Origin: Hyphomicrobiales bacterium
GTDB lineage: Bacteria; Pseudomonadota; Alphaproteobacteria; Rhizobiales; Rhizobiaceae
Reading direction: 5' to 3'
DNA: 64,000 nt
Assembly (NCBI GenBank): GCA_900467685.1
Contig: UBQX01000007.1
Location: 203,090-267,089, forward strand
A program made the translations under genes and the position numbers. Of this stretch, positions 38,223 through 49,971 are shown one piece after another (position 1 is the first letter of the stretch; every line of letters begins with the position of its first letter). The notes beneath the pieces were generated by a model that saw nothing but the letters and a program-made list of their open reading frames with translations, did not search any database and was not told where the DNA came from.

Positions 38223-39005
38223 TTATCGACCTTCGTTGTCCACAGCGCGCGTTTCGATCAGCCGGACATCGTTCTCCGCGCAAATTTCGCGGACGCGGGC
38301 TATCGGACAGTGGTCGGTGATGAACGTGTTGATCTGCGAGATATGCCCGATCCGCACCGGCGCGGTGCGTTCGAACTTGGCGGAATCGGTGACCAGAATC
38401 ACATGTCGGGCGTTGGCGATGATGGCCTGCGCGACCTTCACTTCGCGATAGTCGAAGTCGAGAAGCGCGCCGTCCTCGTCGATGGCGGACACGCCGATGA
38501 CGGCGAAATCCACCTTGAACTGCCGGATGAAATCGACCGCCGCCTCGCCGACGATCCCGCCGTCCGAGCCGCGCACGACACCGCCCGCAATCACCACCTC
38601 GATTGCAGGATAGACTCGCAAGCGGTTGGCGACATTGATATTATTGGTAATCACCATCAGTTCGTGGTGGTCGCTCAGCGCCTCGCCCACGGCCTCGGTC
38701 GTCGTGCCGATATTGATGAAAAGCGAGGCATTGTCGGGAATGAGCGCCGCCGCCGCCCGCCCGATATCCTGCTTCTCGGCTGCTGCCATCGCGCGGCGCT
38801 GCTCGTATTTCAGGTTCTCGGTGCCGCTCGGGAAGAGCGCGCCGCCGTGGATGCGCGATAGCACCCTGGCATCGCACAGATCGTTCAGGTCCTTGCGGAT
38901 GGTCTGGGGGGTGACGGAGAAGAGTGTGGCCAGTTCCTCGACATAGACCCGGCCCTTCGACTTGGCCAGCGCCACGATCTCATCCTGCCGTGCCGAGAAA
39001 ATCAT
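38223..39005 (-). CDS. glpR: DeoR-family glycerol-3-phosphate regulon repressor
   Basis: 260 residues from ATG 39005, which has AGGGGAGGG upstream; the open frame extends further to 39185 but the start with a ribosome-binding site is preferred. HTH block VEELATLFSVTPQTIRKDLNDL; DeoRC sensor LFINIGTTTEAVG. The next gene on the strand is glpD and the gap holds a repeat array that fits its operator. Inducer is expected to be glycerol-3-phosphate. Confidence 0.9.
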   Translation of the reverse strand: MIFSARQDEIVALAKSKGRVYVEELATLFSVTPQTIRKDLNDLCDARVLSRIHGGALFPSGTENLKYEQRRAMAAAEKQDIGRAAAALIPDNASLFINIGTTTEAVGEALSDHHELMVITNNINVANRLRVYPAIEVVIAGGVVRGSDGGIVGEAAVDFIRQFKVDFAVIGVSAIDEDGALLDFDYREVKVAQAIIANARHVILVTDSAKFERTAPVRIGHISQINTFITDHCPIARVREICAENDVRLIETRAVDNEGR

Positions 39006-39138
39006 CGAAGTCCCTCCCCTTTCGTTTTGCTTCAGATTACAGATTTCCGAACACAGTTCAAAGCATTCTGAATTGCGTATGATAAAGCCGCAGCGCTCTT
39101 TCGAACGCCGCGGCTTGCAGCGGGTTGGCCCTGAAGCC

Positions 39139-42100
39139 TCAAGCCTGTTCCAGCTTCGGCTCGCGGATGCGGAAAGCGGCGACATAGAGCGCCGGCAGGA
39201 AGAGCAGCGTGAGCGCCGTTCCGATGACGATACCGACGATCATGGCATAGGCCATCGGCCCCCAGAACACCTCCTCGGCGATCGGGATGAGGCCCAGGCT
39301 GGCCGCAAGCGCGGTCAGCATGATCGGCCGCAGACGATGGATCGAGGCATCGAGCACCGCATCCCATGCATTCATCCCCTCCTTCCGCAAATCCTCAATC
39401 TGCACGATCAGGATGACCGAGTTGCGGATCAGGATGCCGATCAGCGCCAGGACGCCGAGGATCGCCACGAAGCCGAGCGGGGCGCCGCTTGGCAGGAGTG
39501 CTGCGACCACACCGATGAGGCCGAGCGGGGCCACCGCGATCACGAGGAAGAGCCGGCTGAAGCTCTGCAGCTGCAGCATGAGCACGGTGAACATGACGAG
39601 CAGCATCACCGGAATGACCGCGATGATCGGAGCCTGCGACTCCTCGCTGTTTTCCACCACGCCGCCGGTCTTGATCTCGTAGCCGGGTGCCAGGGAAGCG
39701 GCAAACTTCGCAACCGTCGGTTCCAGATCCTTGACGATGTTCAGCGCTTCGCGGTCGCCCTGTATGGCGGCCGAGACGGTGATCGTCGGCAGGCGGTCAC
39801 GCCGCCAGATCACCGGCTGCTCTTCGGTATATTCGAAGCGGGCGATCGACGAGAGCGGGATCGAATTGCCGCTCGCGTTCGGAAGCTGCAGATTTTCCAG
39901 CGCGTCGATGGACGAGCGCTCCGTCTTGTCGGCGCGCACCATGACGTTGATCAGGTAGATCGAGTCGCGCAGCTGCGTGACCGTCATGCCGCCGACAATG
40001 CCATTCAGCGAGGTTGCGATATCCTTGGAGCTGACGCCGAGCTGGCGCGCGCGGTCCTGCAGGACATCCACCTTCACCACGCGGGTCGGTTCCATCCAGT
40101 CATAGACGATCTTGGCGAGATATGGATCCTTGCTCAGCTCCGTCTTCAGCTTCATGGCATAGTCGCGCACCTGGTCCACGTTCGGACCGCTGATGCGATA
40201 CTGCACCGGCCGGCCGACCGGCGGGCCAAGTTCCAGCAGCTTCACGAGGCTGTCAGTCCCGGGGAAGGTCTTGTCCAGATAATCCTGGAACTGCTTCTGC
40301 AGCTTCTCGCGCGTCGCCACGTCCTTGGTGATGACGACGATCTGGCCGAAATAGGAGGACGGCTGCTTCACGTCGAAGGCAAGCACGAAGCGCGGTGCGC
40401 CGGCGCCGATATAGGTCGACCAGTGCTCGACACCCTCATTGCCCTTGAGCATCTCGTTTTCGAACTTCGTGATCTGCGTCGTCGTCTCCGCCATCGAGGA
40501 GCTCTTGGGAAGAGACATGTCGATCACGAGTTCCGTGCGGTCCGAAGACGGGAAGAACTGCTGTTGGACGAAGGTCATGCCGTAGACCGAGACGCCGAAG
40601 GCAGCGAAGGTGACGATGATCGTCAGCCAGCGATTGCGCATGCAACTCTGCAGGACACGGCGGAAGAGGCGCATGGAACGGCTCTCATGCCCCTCCTCGT
40701 GATGCTTCTTCCACTTCTCCGGCAGGATCGTCACGCCGATCAGCGGCGTGAAGAGCACGGCCACGATCCAGGACACCAGCAGCGACACCGCGATCACGAC
40801 GAACATCGTGAACGTATATTCGCCGGCCGCACTGCTGTTGAGGCCGATCGGGATGAAGCCGGAGACCGTGACCAGCGTGCCGGTGAGCATCGGGAACGCG
40901 GTCGAGGTGTAGACGGCTGTGGCCGCCTTGTTGAGCGGATCGCCCGCCTCAAGCCGCGCGATCATCATCTCGACCGCGATCATGGCGTCATCGACCAGCA
41001 GGCCGAGCGCGATGATGAGCGCGCCGAGCGAAATGCGCTGCAGCGTGATGCCGGAATATTCCATGACCATGAAGGTGATCGCCAGCACCAGCGGAATGGC
41101 GATCGCCACGACCACGCCGGCCCGCACGCCGAGGCTGACGAAGCTTACGGCAAGAACGATGATGATGGCCTCGAACAGCGCCTTGGTGAAGCCGCCCACG
41201 GCCTCCTTCACGATCTTCGGCTGGTCGGCCACCAGATGGATGTCGACGCCGACGGGAAGGGTCTTCTGGATTTGCGCCAGCCGGTCGTCCAGCGCCTTGC
41301 CGAAATTCAGGAGGTTCGCGCCCGGCTTCATGCCGACAGCCAGCGCAATCGCATTCTTGCCGTTGAAGCGGAAGACGGAGGACGGAGGATCGATATAGGT
41401 CCGCGTGACATTCGCCACGTCGCTGAGGCGGAAGAAGCGGTCGTTGATGTGGAAATTGATGTTGCGGAGGCTGTCCTCAGAGGTGAACTGACCCGTGACG
41501 CGCAGGGCGATGCGCTCCGGCCCGCTGTTGATGACGCCAGAGGGTGCAATCGCATTCTGTTCCTGCAGCGCATTCAGCATCGCCTGCTGGTCGATGCCGA
41601 AGGCAGCAAGCTTGCGCGGCGAGAACTCCAGATAGACCACTTCGTCCTGAGCACCGATAATGTCGACCTTGCCGATGTCAGGCACCGACAGGATGTTCGA
41701 GCGCGCGTTCTCGACATAGTCCCGGAGCTGGCGATAGCTCAGCCCGTCGCCGGTAAAGGCATAGATATTGCCGAATACATCGCCGAACGTATCCTGGTAG
41801 AACGGCCCCTGGACGCCCTGCGGGAACGTATAGGCGATGTCGTTGATCATGTTGCGCACGCGGAACCAGACGCTCTGCACGTCACGCGCCTTGGTGGTCG
41901 CCAGAAGGTCCACGAAGATCGTCGCCTTGCCAGGCTCGGTCATCGATTTCGTGAAATGCAGTTCGGGCAGCTCCTGCAGCTTCTTCTCGATGCGGTCAGT
42001 GACCTGGTCAGCCGTCTCGGCCGCCGTGGCGCCCGGCCACTGCGCCTGAATCACCATCGTCTTGATCGTGAAGGACGGATCCTCCTCGCGGCCGAGATTG

Positions 42101-42198
42101 ATGAAGGAGAACGCACCCGCGACCAGCGAGACGATCATGAAATACCAGACGAGAGAACGGTGCTCGAGCGCCCAGTCGGACAGATTGAACTTTTTCAT
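39139..42198 (-). CDS. RND-family efflux transporter, inner-membrane pump
   Basis: 1019 residues with the 12-helix AcrB-like architecture and two large periplasmic loops. The proton-relay aspartates are in LLVDDAMIAVE of helix 4. The N terminus MKKFNLSDWALEHRSLVWYFM and the loop REEDPSFTIKTMVIQAQWPGA place it in the HAE1-like group often paired with two adaptor genes. It exports drugs, lipophilic compounds or metabolites using the proton gradient. Overlaps its adaptor gene by four bases. Substrate unknown. Confidence 0.92.
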   Translation of the reverse strand: MKKFNLSDWALEHRSLVWYFMIVSLVAGAFSFINLGREEDPSFTIKTMVIQAQWPGATAAETADQVTDRIEKKLQELPELHFTKSMTEPGKATIFVDLLATTKARDVQSVWFRVRNMINDIAYTFPQGVQGPFYQDTFGDVFGNIYAFTGDGLSYRQLRDYVENARSNILSVPDIGKVDIIGAQDEVVYLEFSPRKLAAFGIDQQAMLNALQEQNAIAPSGVINSGPERIALRVTGQFTSEDSLRNINFHINDRFFRLSDVANVTRTYIDPPSSVFRFNGKNAIALAVGMKPGANLLNFGKALDDRLAQIQKTLPVGVDIHLVADQPKIVKEAVGGFTKALFEAIIIVLAVSFVSLGVRAGVVVAIAIPLVLAITFMVMEYSGITLQRISLGALIIALGLLVDDAMIAVEMMIARLEAGDPLNKAATAVYTSTAFPMLTGTLVTVSGFIPIGLNSSAAGEYTFTMFVVIAVSLLVSWIVAVLFTPLIGVTILPEKWKKHHEEGHESRSMRLFRRVLQSCMRNRWLTIIVTFAAFGVSVYGMTFVQQQFFPSSDRTELVIDMSLPKSSSMAETTTQITKFENEMLKGNEGVEHWSTYIGAGAPRFVLAFDVKQPSSYFGQIVVITKDVATREKLQKQFQDYLDKTFPGTDSLVKLLELGPPVGRPVQYRISGPNVDQVRDYAMKLKTELSKDPYLAKIVYDWMEPTRVVKVDVLQDRARQLGVSSKDIATSLNGIVGGMTVTQLRDSIYLINVMVRADKTERSSIDALENLQLPNASGNSIPLSSIARFEYTEEQPVIWRRDRLPTITVSAAIQGDREALNIVKDLEPTVAKFAASLAPGYEIKTGGVVENSEESQAPIIAVIPVMLLVMFTVLMLQLQSFSRLFLVIAVAPLGLIGVVAALLPSGAPLGFVAILGVLALIGILIRNSVILIVQIEDLRKEGMNAWDAVLDASIHRLRPIMLTALAASLGLIPIAEEVFWGPMAYAMIVGIVIGTALTLLFLPALYVAAFRIREPKLEQA

Positions 42199-43283
42199 CG
42201 GGCGGCTTCCTCGACGAGCTTGACCTGCTGGCCATCCTTGAGAGCATGAATTCCGGCAACGGCGACCAGATCGCCGCTCTTGAGGCCGGATTTGACGACG
42301 TAACTCGCGCCCGGCCCCTCCCCGGCCTCGATCGTGGTCCTGACGACCTTCGAGCTTGCCGGATCGAATTTCCAGACAGTCAGCTTGCCGTCATCGGACA
42401 TGACGGCATCGGACGGAACCAGGATGGTGACCCCGCCGGTCTTGCGGGCGGAGGCCTCGATGGTGGTGCCGATCCGGAATATTTCCGCGGCATTTCCGAT
42501 CGAGATGCGGACGCGAACCGTATGCGTGAGCTTGTCGGCGCTGGGGGCGATCTCGCGAACCTTGCCCTCGATCTTCCGGTCGGGCTGCAGCAGCGTCGAA
42601 ATGTCGAAGACATCACCGGCAGCGATGCGACCGACAACGTCGTCGGGCACATCGATCACGGCGTCCCGCAGATCGGGACGGGCTATGGTGATGGCCGGGG
42701 CGCCGGCAGCCACCGTCTCGCCCACTTCGATATTGGACGCGGTGACGATGCCGTCATAGTCGGCGATCAACTGGGCATAGCCGAGCTGCTCGCGGGCCTT
42801 GGAAAGCTGCGCCTGCGCGCTTTCGAGATTAGCATTGGCCGCGGTCAGGCTCTGGCTGGCGCTGTCGAGCTGTGCGGGAGAGGCAAATCCCTCCTTGGCC
42901 AGCGCATTGGCGCGGTCATCGACGGACTGCGCATTGGCAAGCTGCGACTGTGCCCCGGTGACACTGGCTTCGGCAGAGCGGACGCCCTCCTTGAGCTGCG
43001 CGGTATCGAGAACGGCCAGAACGTCGCCCTTGCGAACCGTATCTCCGACATTGACGTTCCGAGCGACCACCTGTCCCGGCACGCGGAAGGCCTTTTGCGT
43101 CGAAACCTGCGGCTCGACCGTTCCGGGGAAGTTGAGAACGACTTCGGGACGGGACTGGACCATGGCCGTGAGGATCGGCCGCTCCTCGGCAGGCGCCTCG
43201 GCCTTCTTCTCCTCGCAAGCGGAGAGCATGATTGCTGCAGCCAGGGCTGCAAGCGCGGTCGTGCAAAGCTTCAAGGCTTTCAT
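42195..43283 (-). CDS. RND efflux periplasmic adaptor subunit (lipoprotein)
   Basis: 362 residues. Lipoprotein signal ending LSAC (Cys near residue 23), biotinyl-lipoyl-like halves (VPGQVVARNVNVGDTVRKGDVL), alpha-helical hairpin about 95-160, beta-barrel domain after. It bridges the inner-membrane pump and the outer-membrane duct. Start and stop overlap both neighbours by four bases. Confidence 0.9.
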   Translation of the reverse strand: MKALKLCTTALAALAAAIMLSACEEKKAEAPAEERPILTAMVQSRPEVVLNFPGTVEPQVSTQKAFRVPGQVVARNVNVGDTVRKGDVLAVLDTAQLKEGVRSAEASVTGAQSQLANAQSVDDRANALAKEGFASPAQLDSASQSLTAANANLESAQAQLSKAREQLGYAQLIADYDGIVTASNIEVGETVAAGAPAITIARPDLRDAVIDVPDDVVGRIAAGDVFDISTLLQPDRKIEGKVREIAPSADKLTHTVRVRISIGNAAEIFRIGTTIEASARKTGGVTILVPSDAVMSDDGKLTVWKFDPASSKVVRTTIEAGEGPGASYVVKSGLKSGDLVAVAGIHALKDGQQVKLVEEAAR

Positions 43284-44374
43284 TGTGCGGCCTCCGTATA
43301 TTTGACCGACAGACCGGGGCTCAGGAAAATGCTGCCACGGGTAACAACGAGATCGCCTTCCTTGAGGTCGCCGGAGACAACCATGGTCTGCCCGACATAC
43401 TGGAGAAGGTTGACCTTTCGCGGCACGGCCTTGCTGGTCGCCGGATCGACCACCCAGACGATCGGTGCACCGTCCGCACGCGAAAGCGCTGCTGAAGGCA
43501 GCGGGAAGCCGGACGTCGGCAGACTGCTGCCGGTGCCCGCGACGGCGGCGCCCAGCGTCATGCGCGCCGGCGGATCAACAATGTCCGCCTTGATGCGAAC
43601 CGTTCCCGTCCGCACGTTCACCGTCGGCGAGACTTCCGTCAGCTGCACCCGCGCCTTCACGGACGGGTCGGCCACGAGAAAGATCTCGGCCTTCTTGATC
43701 TCGCCCGTCGCAATCAGCGCGTCGGAAATATCGAACACGGCCTGCTTGGCATTTCCGTTGGCGATCGTCACGACAGCCTGTCCGGCCTGCACCACCTGTC
43801 CGATTTCCACGTTGACGGCAGTGACCACACCGTCGGAACCGGCCTTGAGCTCGGCATAGGAGAGATTGTCTTCCGCGATCTGCAACTGGCTCTGGGCAAT
43901 ATCGAGCTGCGCCTTGGCGACGTCTACGGACTTTGTCGACTGCTCATAGGCCGAGCGTGTCGCAAAGCCCTTGTCGAGCAGCGATTTCTGCCGGGCTAGA
44001 TCGGACGTGGCGAGATCGAAGGTGGCCTTAGCCGAGGCCACGCCCGCCTGTGCGGCGGTGATATTGGCCTGCAGCTCGGCGGTCCCAAGTCGCGCCAGCA
44101 TCTGCCCCGCCTTGACCACATCGCCCGTCTGCACGAGCCGCTCAACCACCGTTCCGCCCACGCGGAAGGCAAGGTCGCTGCTCTTGGCAGCGGCGATGGT
44201 GCCTGTGACGTTCAGGGGCTTGGACACTTCGGCGTGATGCGCCTTCTGGACCACCACCTGCAGCGTATATTCCGGCTTGTCGGCCGACAGTGCCGACACA
44301 AGCCCGAGACAGGGGACAAGCATCAATGCCGCGACAAGCGCTCGGCCTGATCGGTTTCGGAACGTCGTATCCAT
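43280..44374 (-). CDS. RND efflux periplasmic adaptor subunit (second)
   Basis: 364 residues, HlyD/AcrA-like. N-terminal signal or anchor segment (ALVAALMLVPCLGLVSA), lipoyl-like FRVGGTVVERLVQTGDVVKAGQML, helical hairpin with repeated AKAQLDIAQSQLQIAE. No lipobox with a +1 Cys in the right place, so it may be anchored by its N-terminal helix, unlike its lipoprotein partner. Two adaptors in one operon suggest a heteromeric adaptor ring. Confidence 0.9.
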   Translation of the reverse strand: MDTTFRNRSGRALVAALMLVPCLGLVSALSADKPEYTLQVVVQKAHHAEVSKPLNVTGTIAAAKSSDLAFRVGGTVVERLVQTGDVVKAGQMLARLGTAELQANITAAQAGVASAKATFDLATSDLARQKSLLDKGFATRSAYEQSTKSVDVAKAQLDIAQSQLQIAEDNLSYAELKAGSDGVVTAVNVEIGQVVQAGQAVVTIANGNAKQAVFDISDALIATGEIKKAEIFLVADPSVKARVQLTEVSPTVNVRTGTVRIKADIVDPPARMTLGAAVAGTGSSLPTSGFPLPSAALSRADGAPIVWVVDPATSKAVPRKVNLLQYVGQTMVVSGDLKEGDLVVTRGSIFLSPGLSVKYTEAAQ

Positions 44375-44407
44375 TGAGGCATCTCCGGCGCGTGGGATCG
44401 AATCGCG

Positions 44408-44462
44408 TTTCGGGTATCTAAATTCACTTATATGTCGAAGCCGTTACGAGAAGTACCCGAAA
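44408..44462 (-). promoter_or_regulatory. Candidate RND-operon promoter framed by an inverted repeat
   Basis: TTTCGGGTA (44408-44416) and TACCCGAAA (44454-44462) are perfect 9-bp inverted copies with centres 46 bases apart. Between them, on the minus strand, TATAAG lies 17 bases after TACTTC, giving a weak -10/-35 pair. Flanking of a promoter by two half-sites or operators suggests looping or cooperative repression. No regulator gene is adjacent. Confidence 0.45.
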
Positions 44463-45039
44463 TTGCAACAGAAGCGTACAGGCTTTGATGCGCAGGGCGA
44501 ATATAGTAAAAACTACAGATGCGCAAGTTCGACGGTCGGCGTGCATTGTGGCGCGTCGGAGCGAGACGGCAGGCCAAAACCCTCGGAAAAAACCTCTCCC
44601 GAGTTTGCCTCCGGTTCTGTCGCTCTTGCCCTTGTATCCGGGCGCAAACTTCCGGAGAGCCACGCTGACGCGCCGCCCTGATTGAGTATTAAAAATACGG
44701 CGGAGCGCCAGCGCGACCCGTCGAGATTACCGAGGGGAGCCACATCCGACTCCATTCCTCAAGCGCGGGCCGCCTCGCTAAACCGCCTGCGGAGGCAGAC
44801 GGGTTCTCTGGCGTAGCCAGGCCGCCGAGCTATTCGCAGCCCATCGGGGGAAACGTTTCATTGAGGTTTTTGTCTCAATGCCGCCCGCGCCCCCTGATGA
44901 CATCCTCCACACGTTACGAGGGACATCACCAAGCTCTCCTCCCGCCTGGGCCCGTCGTCGCGGGCCCATCCGGTAGCGGAAGGGATATAGGATAAGCTAA
45001 AGTTTCGATAGCGGGGAAAACGGCGCGGCTGGGTTAGCC
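44463..45039. other. Long hairpin-rich non-coding region
   Basis: About 580 bases with no convincing gene. Hairpins seen: TCTGGC/GCCAGG near 44808-44822, CATTGAG/CTCAATG (44859-44880, loop GTTTTTGT) and TGGGCCCG/CGGGCCCA (44947-44968). This could host a small RNA or be decayed sequence; I see no codon structure or ribosome-binding site. Confidence 0.4.
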
Positions 45040-45115
45040 TCGCCCCTTGTGGGAGAGGAAGGAAAATCAGCATCTTAGCTGAAAGCTAATTGCTAGATTT
45101 TCCAGGTGAGGGGGA
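45040..45115. repeat. Rhizobial palindromic intergenic repeat
   Basis: Nested inverted repeats: outer GGAAAATC (45062-45069) with GATTTTCC (45097-45104), inner TTAGCT (45076-45081) with AGCTAA (45085-45090) and a 3-base loop. Flanked by GCCCCTTGTGGGAGAGG-like sequence. Similar mosaic elements are widespread in Rhizobium genomes. Confidence 0.5.
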
Positions 45116-45218
45116 AGTTTTGTCCCCGCAAACGGCCCCCTCTCCGGAGCCTGAGAGGGCGTCATGACGGCAACCCCGCTTGACGCCTCCCGCCAAATCC
45201 CCCTAACATTGGCGCATT

Positions 45219-47247
<2,029 letters not shown>

Positions 47248-47289
47248 AAGCGGCGAAGCTGAAAAAGGTCCCCCTCTGGCTGCCGCCAT

Positions 47290-47397
47290 CTCCCCCACAA
47301 GGGGGGAGACGGACAAGGGCACGCCCTCAAACCACGTTGACCGTCCCAACAAGGATGGTGGCACGACGGTCACTCTCCCTCCCCCTTGTGGGGAGGG
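47290..47397. repeat. Palindromic repeats inside the thi operon
   Basis: The 184-base gap between thiC and thiO holds two short palindromes: CTCCCCC/GGGGGAG (47290-47308) and CCCTCCCC/GGGGAGGG (47377-47397, loop CTTGT). They resemble rhizobial intergenic repeats. They could stabilise the thiC mRNA or reduce read-through. Confidence 0.5.
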
Positions 47398-47431
47398 TTG
47401 GGGAGGGGCGATCCTTGCTCCGGAGGGCGGC

Positions 47432-48400
47432 ATGACCATTCTCGTCAAAGGCGCCGGCGTTGCCGGCCTCACAGCCGCCTTCGCCCTTGCCCGTCGCGGC
47501 CACTCCGTCACCCTCCTGGATCCCAAATCCCCCGGCATGGGCGCATCCCATTACGCCGGTGGCATGCTCGCCCCGTGGTGCGAGGGGGAGACAGCTCCGG
47601 CGGCAGTTGTTGAGGCGGGCGAACATGCAATCGACTGGTGGGAGGAAGCGCTCCCCGGTCTGGTCGAGCGCAAGGGCACGCTCGTCGTTGCCCCGCCGCG
47701 CGACCAGAGCGAGCTGGAGCGCTTCGCACGCCGTACAAGCCGACATGTGTGGCTTGACGAGGCGGGCATTGCCGAACTGGAACCGGCGCTGGCCGGGCGC
47801 TTCCGGCGCGGGCTCTTCTTCCGGGACGAGGCGCATCTGGACCCGCGCAAAGCGCTGGCGGGCCTGGTGGATGCACTGACTAGCATGGACGTAAAGATCC
47901 TCACCGAAGCCGATGAGCGAGCCTTTTCCCACATCATCGATTGCACAGGCCGCGCCGCTATCCAGCCCGGCTCGCAGCTGCGCGGCGTACGCGGCGAAAT
48001 GCTCTATCTGAGGACCAGCGACGTCACCCTCTCCCGCCCCGTTCGCCTCCTCCACCCGCGCATCCCGCTCTATGTCGTGCCGCGTGGCGAGGGACGCTTC
48101 ATGGTCGGCGCGACGATGATCGAAAGCGAGCATGACGGGCCGATCTCCGCGCGCTCGCTGATGGAACTGCTGAACGCCGCCTACACGCTTCACCCCGCCT
48201 TCGGCGAGGCGGAGGTGATCGAAACCGGCACCGGTATCCGCCCCGCCTATGCCGATAATATCCCGCGCATCACCGGCGAAGGCCGGCATCTCGCGATCAA
48301 CGGCATGTACCGCCACGGCTTCCTGATGGCGCCGGCGCTGGCGGAAGAGCTCGCCGCGCGGCTTCAGGCTGTGCCGCAACGAAGGAGTGCAACCGCATGA
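47432..48400 (+). CDS. thiO: Glycine oxidase ThiO
   Basis: 322 residues from ATG 47432, which has GGAGG upstream. FAD fold KGAGVAGLTAAFALARRGHSV, then HYAGGMLAPWCEGE and the C-terminal NGMYRHGFLMAPALAEELA. Oxidises glycine to the imine used for the thiazole ring by ThiG. Its stop overlaps thiS by four bases. Confidence 0.94.
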   Translation: MTILVKGAGVAGLTAAFALARRGHSVTLLDPKSPGMGASHYAGGMLAPWCEGETAPAAVVEAGEHAIDWWEEALPGLVERKGTLVVAPPRDQSELERFARRTSRHVWLDEAGIAELEPALAGRFRRGLFFRDEAHLDPRKALAGLVDALTSMDVKILTEADERAFSHIIDCTGRAAIQPGSQLRGVRGEMLYLRTSDVTLSRPVRLLHPRIPLYVVPRGEGRFMVGATMIESEHDGPISARSLMELLNAAYTLHPAFGEAEVIETGTGIRPAYADNIPRITGEGRHLAINGMYRHGFLMAPALAEELAARLQAVPQRRSATA

Positions 48401-48594
48401 AACTGATCATCAATGGCGAAGAGCAGCAGATCGAGGCCGGCACGCTCGCCGCCCTCCTCGCAGCCCTCGACTACGAGGGCGACTGGCTGGCGACTGCCGT
48501 CAATGGCGATCTCGTGCCTCGCGCCGAGCGGGCGCAGACAGCGCTCAACGACGGCGACCGGATCGAAATCCTCGCGCCAAAACAGGGAGGCTGA
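48397..48594 (+). CDS. thiS: Sulfur carrier protein ThiS
   Basis: 65 residues, ubiquitin-like, ending in the required Gly-Gly (PKQGG). The C-terminal glycine is thiocarboxylated and gives sulfur to ThiG. Sits between thiO and thiG with a one-base gap to the latter. The adenylating enzyme ThiF is not in the window. Confidence 0.95.
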   Translation: MKLIINGEEQQIEAGTLAALLAALDYEGDWLATAVNGDLVPRAERAQTALNDGDRIEILAPKQGG

Positions 48595-48595
48595 C

Positions 48596-49369
48596 ATGCT
48601 GACGCTTTACGGAACCGAACTTTCCTCTCGCCTGCTGCTCGGCACCGCCCGCTACCCATCGCCCGCCATCATGGAAGCGGCGATCCGCGCCTCGGGCACC
48701 GGGATCGTCACTGTGTCACTGCGCCGGGAAACGGCCGGCGGCGGACGCGGCGGACAGTTTTTCGAGACGATCCGCGCGCTCGGCGTCCATGTCCTGCCGA
48801 ACACGGCCGGCTGCCACACGGCGAAGGAAGCGGTGCTGACGGCGCGGATGGCGCGCGATCTCTTTGCCACCGACTGGGTGAAGCTCGAAGTGATCGGCCA
48901 TCACGACACGCTGCAGCCGGATGTCTTCGCGCTGGTGGAGGCCGCGCGCGAGCTTTGCGCGGATGGTTTCAAGGTCTTCCCCTATACGACTGCCGATCTC
49001 GTCGTCGCCGAAAAGCTGCTCGAGGCCGGCTGCGGTGTCCTGATGCCCTGGGCATCGCCCATCGGATCGGCGCGCGGTCTGGTCGACCCCGCGTCACTGA
49101 TATCGATGCGGGCACATTTTCCCGATGTCCCGCTGATCGTCGATGCGGGCCTCGGCCGGCCGTCCCATGCGGCGCAGGCGATGGAGCTTGGCTATGATGC
49201 CGTGCTCCTCAACACGGCCGTGGCCGGCGCCGCCGATCCCATCGCCATGGCCCGCGCCTTCGCGGCCGCCATCGACGCCGGCCATGAAGGCTGCCGCGCC
49301 GGGCTGCTCGAACCCCGCGACATGGCCGTTCCCTCCACTCCCGTCATCGGAAAGGCAGTCTTCGCATGA
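48596..49369 (+). CDS. thiG: Thiazole synthase ThiG
   Basis: 257 residues from ATG 48596. TIM-barrel enzyme joining 1-deoxyxylulose 5-phosphate, dehydroglycine and ThiS sulfur. Key blocks: [29 protein letters not shown], the Schiff-base lysine in VKLEVIG, and [29 protein letters not shown]. Overlaps thiE by four bases. Confidence 0.96.
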   Translation: MLTLYGTELSSRLLLGTARYPSPAIMEAAIRASGTGIVTVSLRRETAGGGRGGQFFETIRALGVHVLPNTAGCHTAKEAVLTARMARDLFATDWVKLEVIGHHDTLQPDVFALVEAARELCADGFKVFPYTTADLVVAEKLLEAGCGVLMPWASPIGSARGLVDPASLISMRAHFPDVPLIVDAGLGRPSHAAQAMELGYDAVLLNTAVAGAADPIAMARAFAAAIDAGHEGCRAGLLEPRDMAVPSTPVIGKAVFA

Positions 49370-49971
49370 AGCTCGATCCCTTCTATCTCATCGTTGACAG
49401 TGCCGACTGGATCGAGCGGCTGGTTCCGGTCGGTGTCAAGCTCGTGCAATTGCGCATGAAGGACCAGCCGGAAGACGTGCTGCGCGCGCATATCCGTCGC
49501 GCGAAAGAGATTTGCGCCAACCATGACTGCCAGTTGATTATCAACGACTATTGGCGTGTTGCCATAGAGGAACACTGCGATATCGTTCATCTCGGGCAGG
49601 AAGACCTCGCAGAGGCCGATGTCGCCGCCATCCGCGCCGCAGGTCTGAAGCTCGGCCTTTCGACCCATGACGAGGCGGAACTGGAAACGGCGCTGGCCGC
49701 AAGGCCGGATTACGTGGCGCTGGGGCCAATCTACCCAACCATCCTCAAGAAGATGAAATGGGACCCGCAGGGACTGGAGCGCATTCGGGTCTGGAAGGAC
49801 AAGGTCGCGCATCTGCCGCTGGTCGCCATCGGCGGGCTCAGGCCGGAGCGGCTGGATGGCGTCTTCGCGCAAGGCGCCGACAGCGCCGCCGTCTTCACCG
49901 ACATCACGCTGAATACCGATCCGGAAGCCCGCACGCGGGAATGGATCGAAAAGACGGATCGCTGGCGGTGA
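49366..49971 (+). CDS. thiE: Thiamine-phosphate synthase ThiE
   Basis: 201 residues. Couples HMP pyrophosphate with thiazole phosphate to form thiamin phosphate. [15 protein letters not shown] and LGPIYPT blocks are present, and IGGL near the C terminus. Start overlaps thiG and stop overlaps thiD. Some rhizobial forms are described as TenI-like, but the substrate loops look ThiE-like. Confidence 0.92.
   Translation: MKLDPFYLIVDSADWIERLVPVGVKLVQLRMKDQPEDVLRAHIRRAKEICANHDCQLIINDYWRVAIEEHCDIVHLGQEDLAEADVAAIRAAGLKLGLSTHDEAELETALAARPDYVALGPIYPTILKKMKWDPQGLERIRVWKDKVAHLPLVAIGGLRPERLDGVFAQGADSAAVFTDITLNTDPEARTREWIEKTDRWR

Noticed and set aside
38962..42249. A 1095-codon plus-strand frame opposite the RND pump
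   Set aside because: Rich in His, Asp, Arg and Gln with no domain; it is the antisense of a conserved AcrB-like gene.
44277..44681. Short open frames in the region upstream of the RND operon
   Set aside because: No ribosome-binding site, no domain, biased composition; they overlap the start of the adaptor gene or lie among hairpins.
47290..47397. A second riboswitch before thiO
   Set aside because: The sequence consists of short C/G palindromes without any thi-box core; it fits an intergenic repeat.
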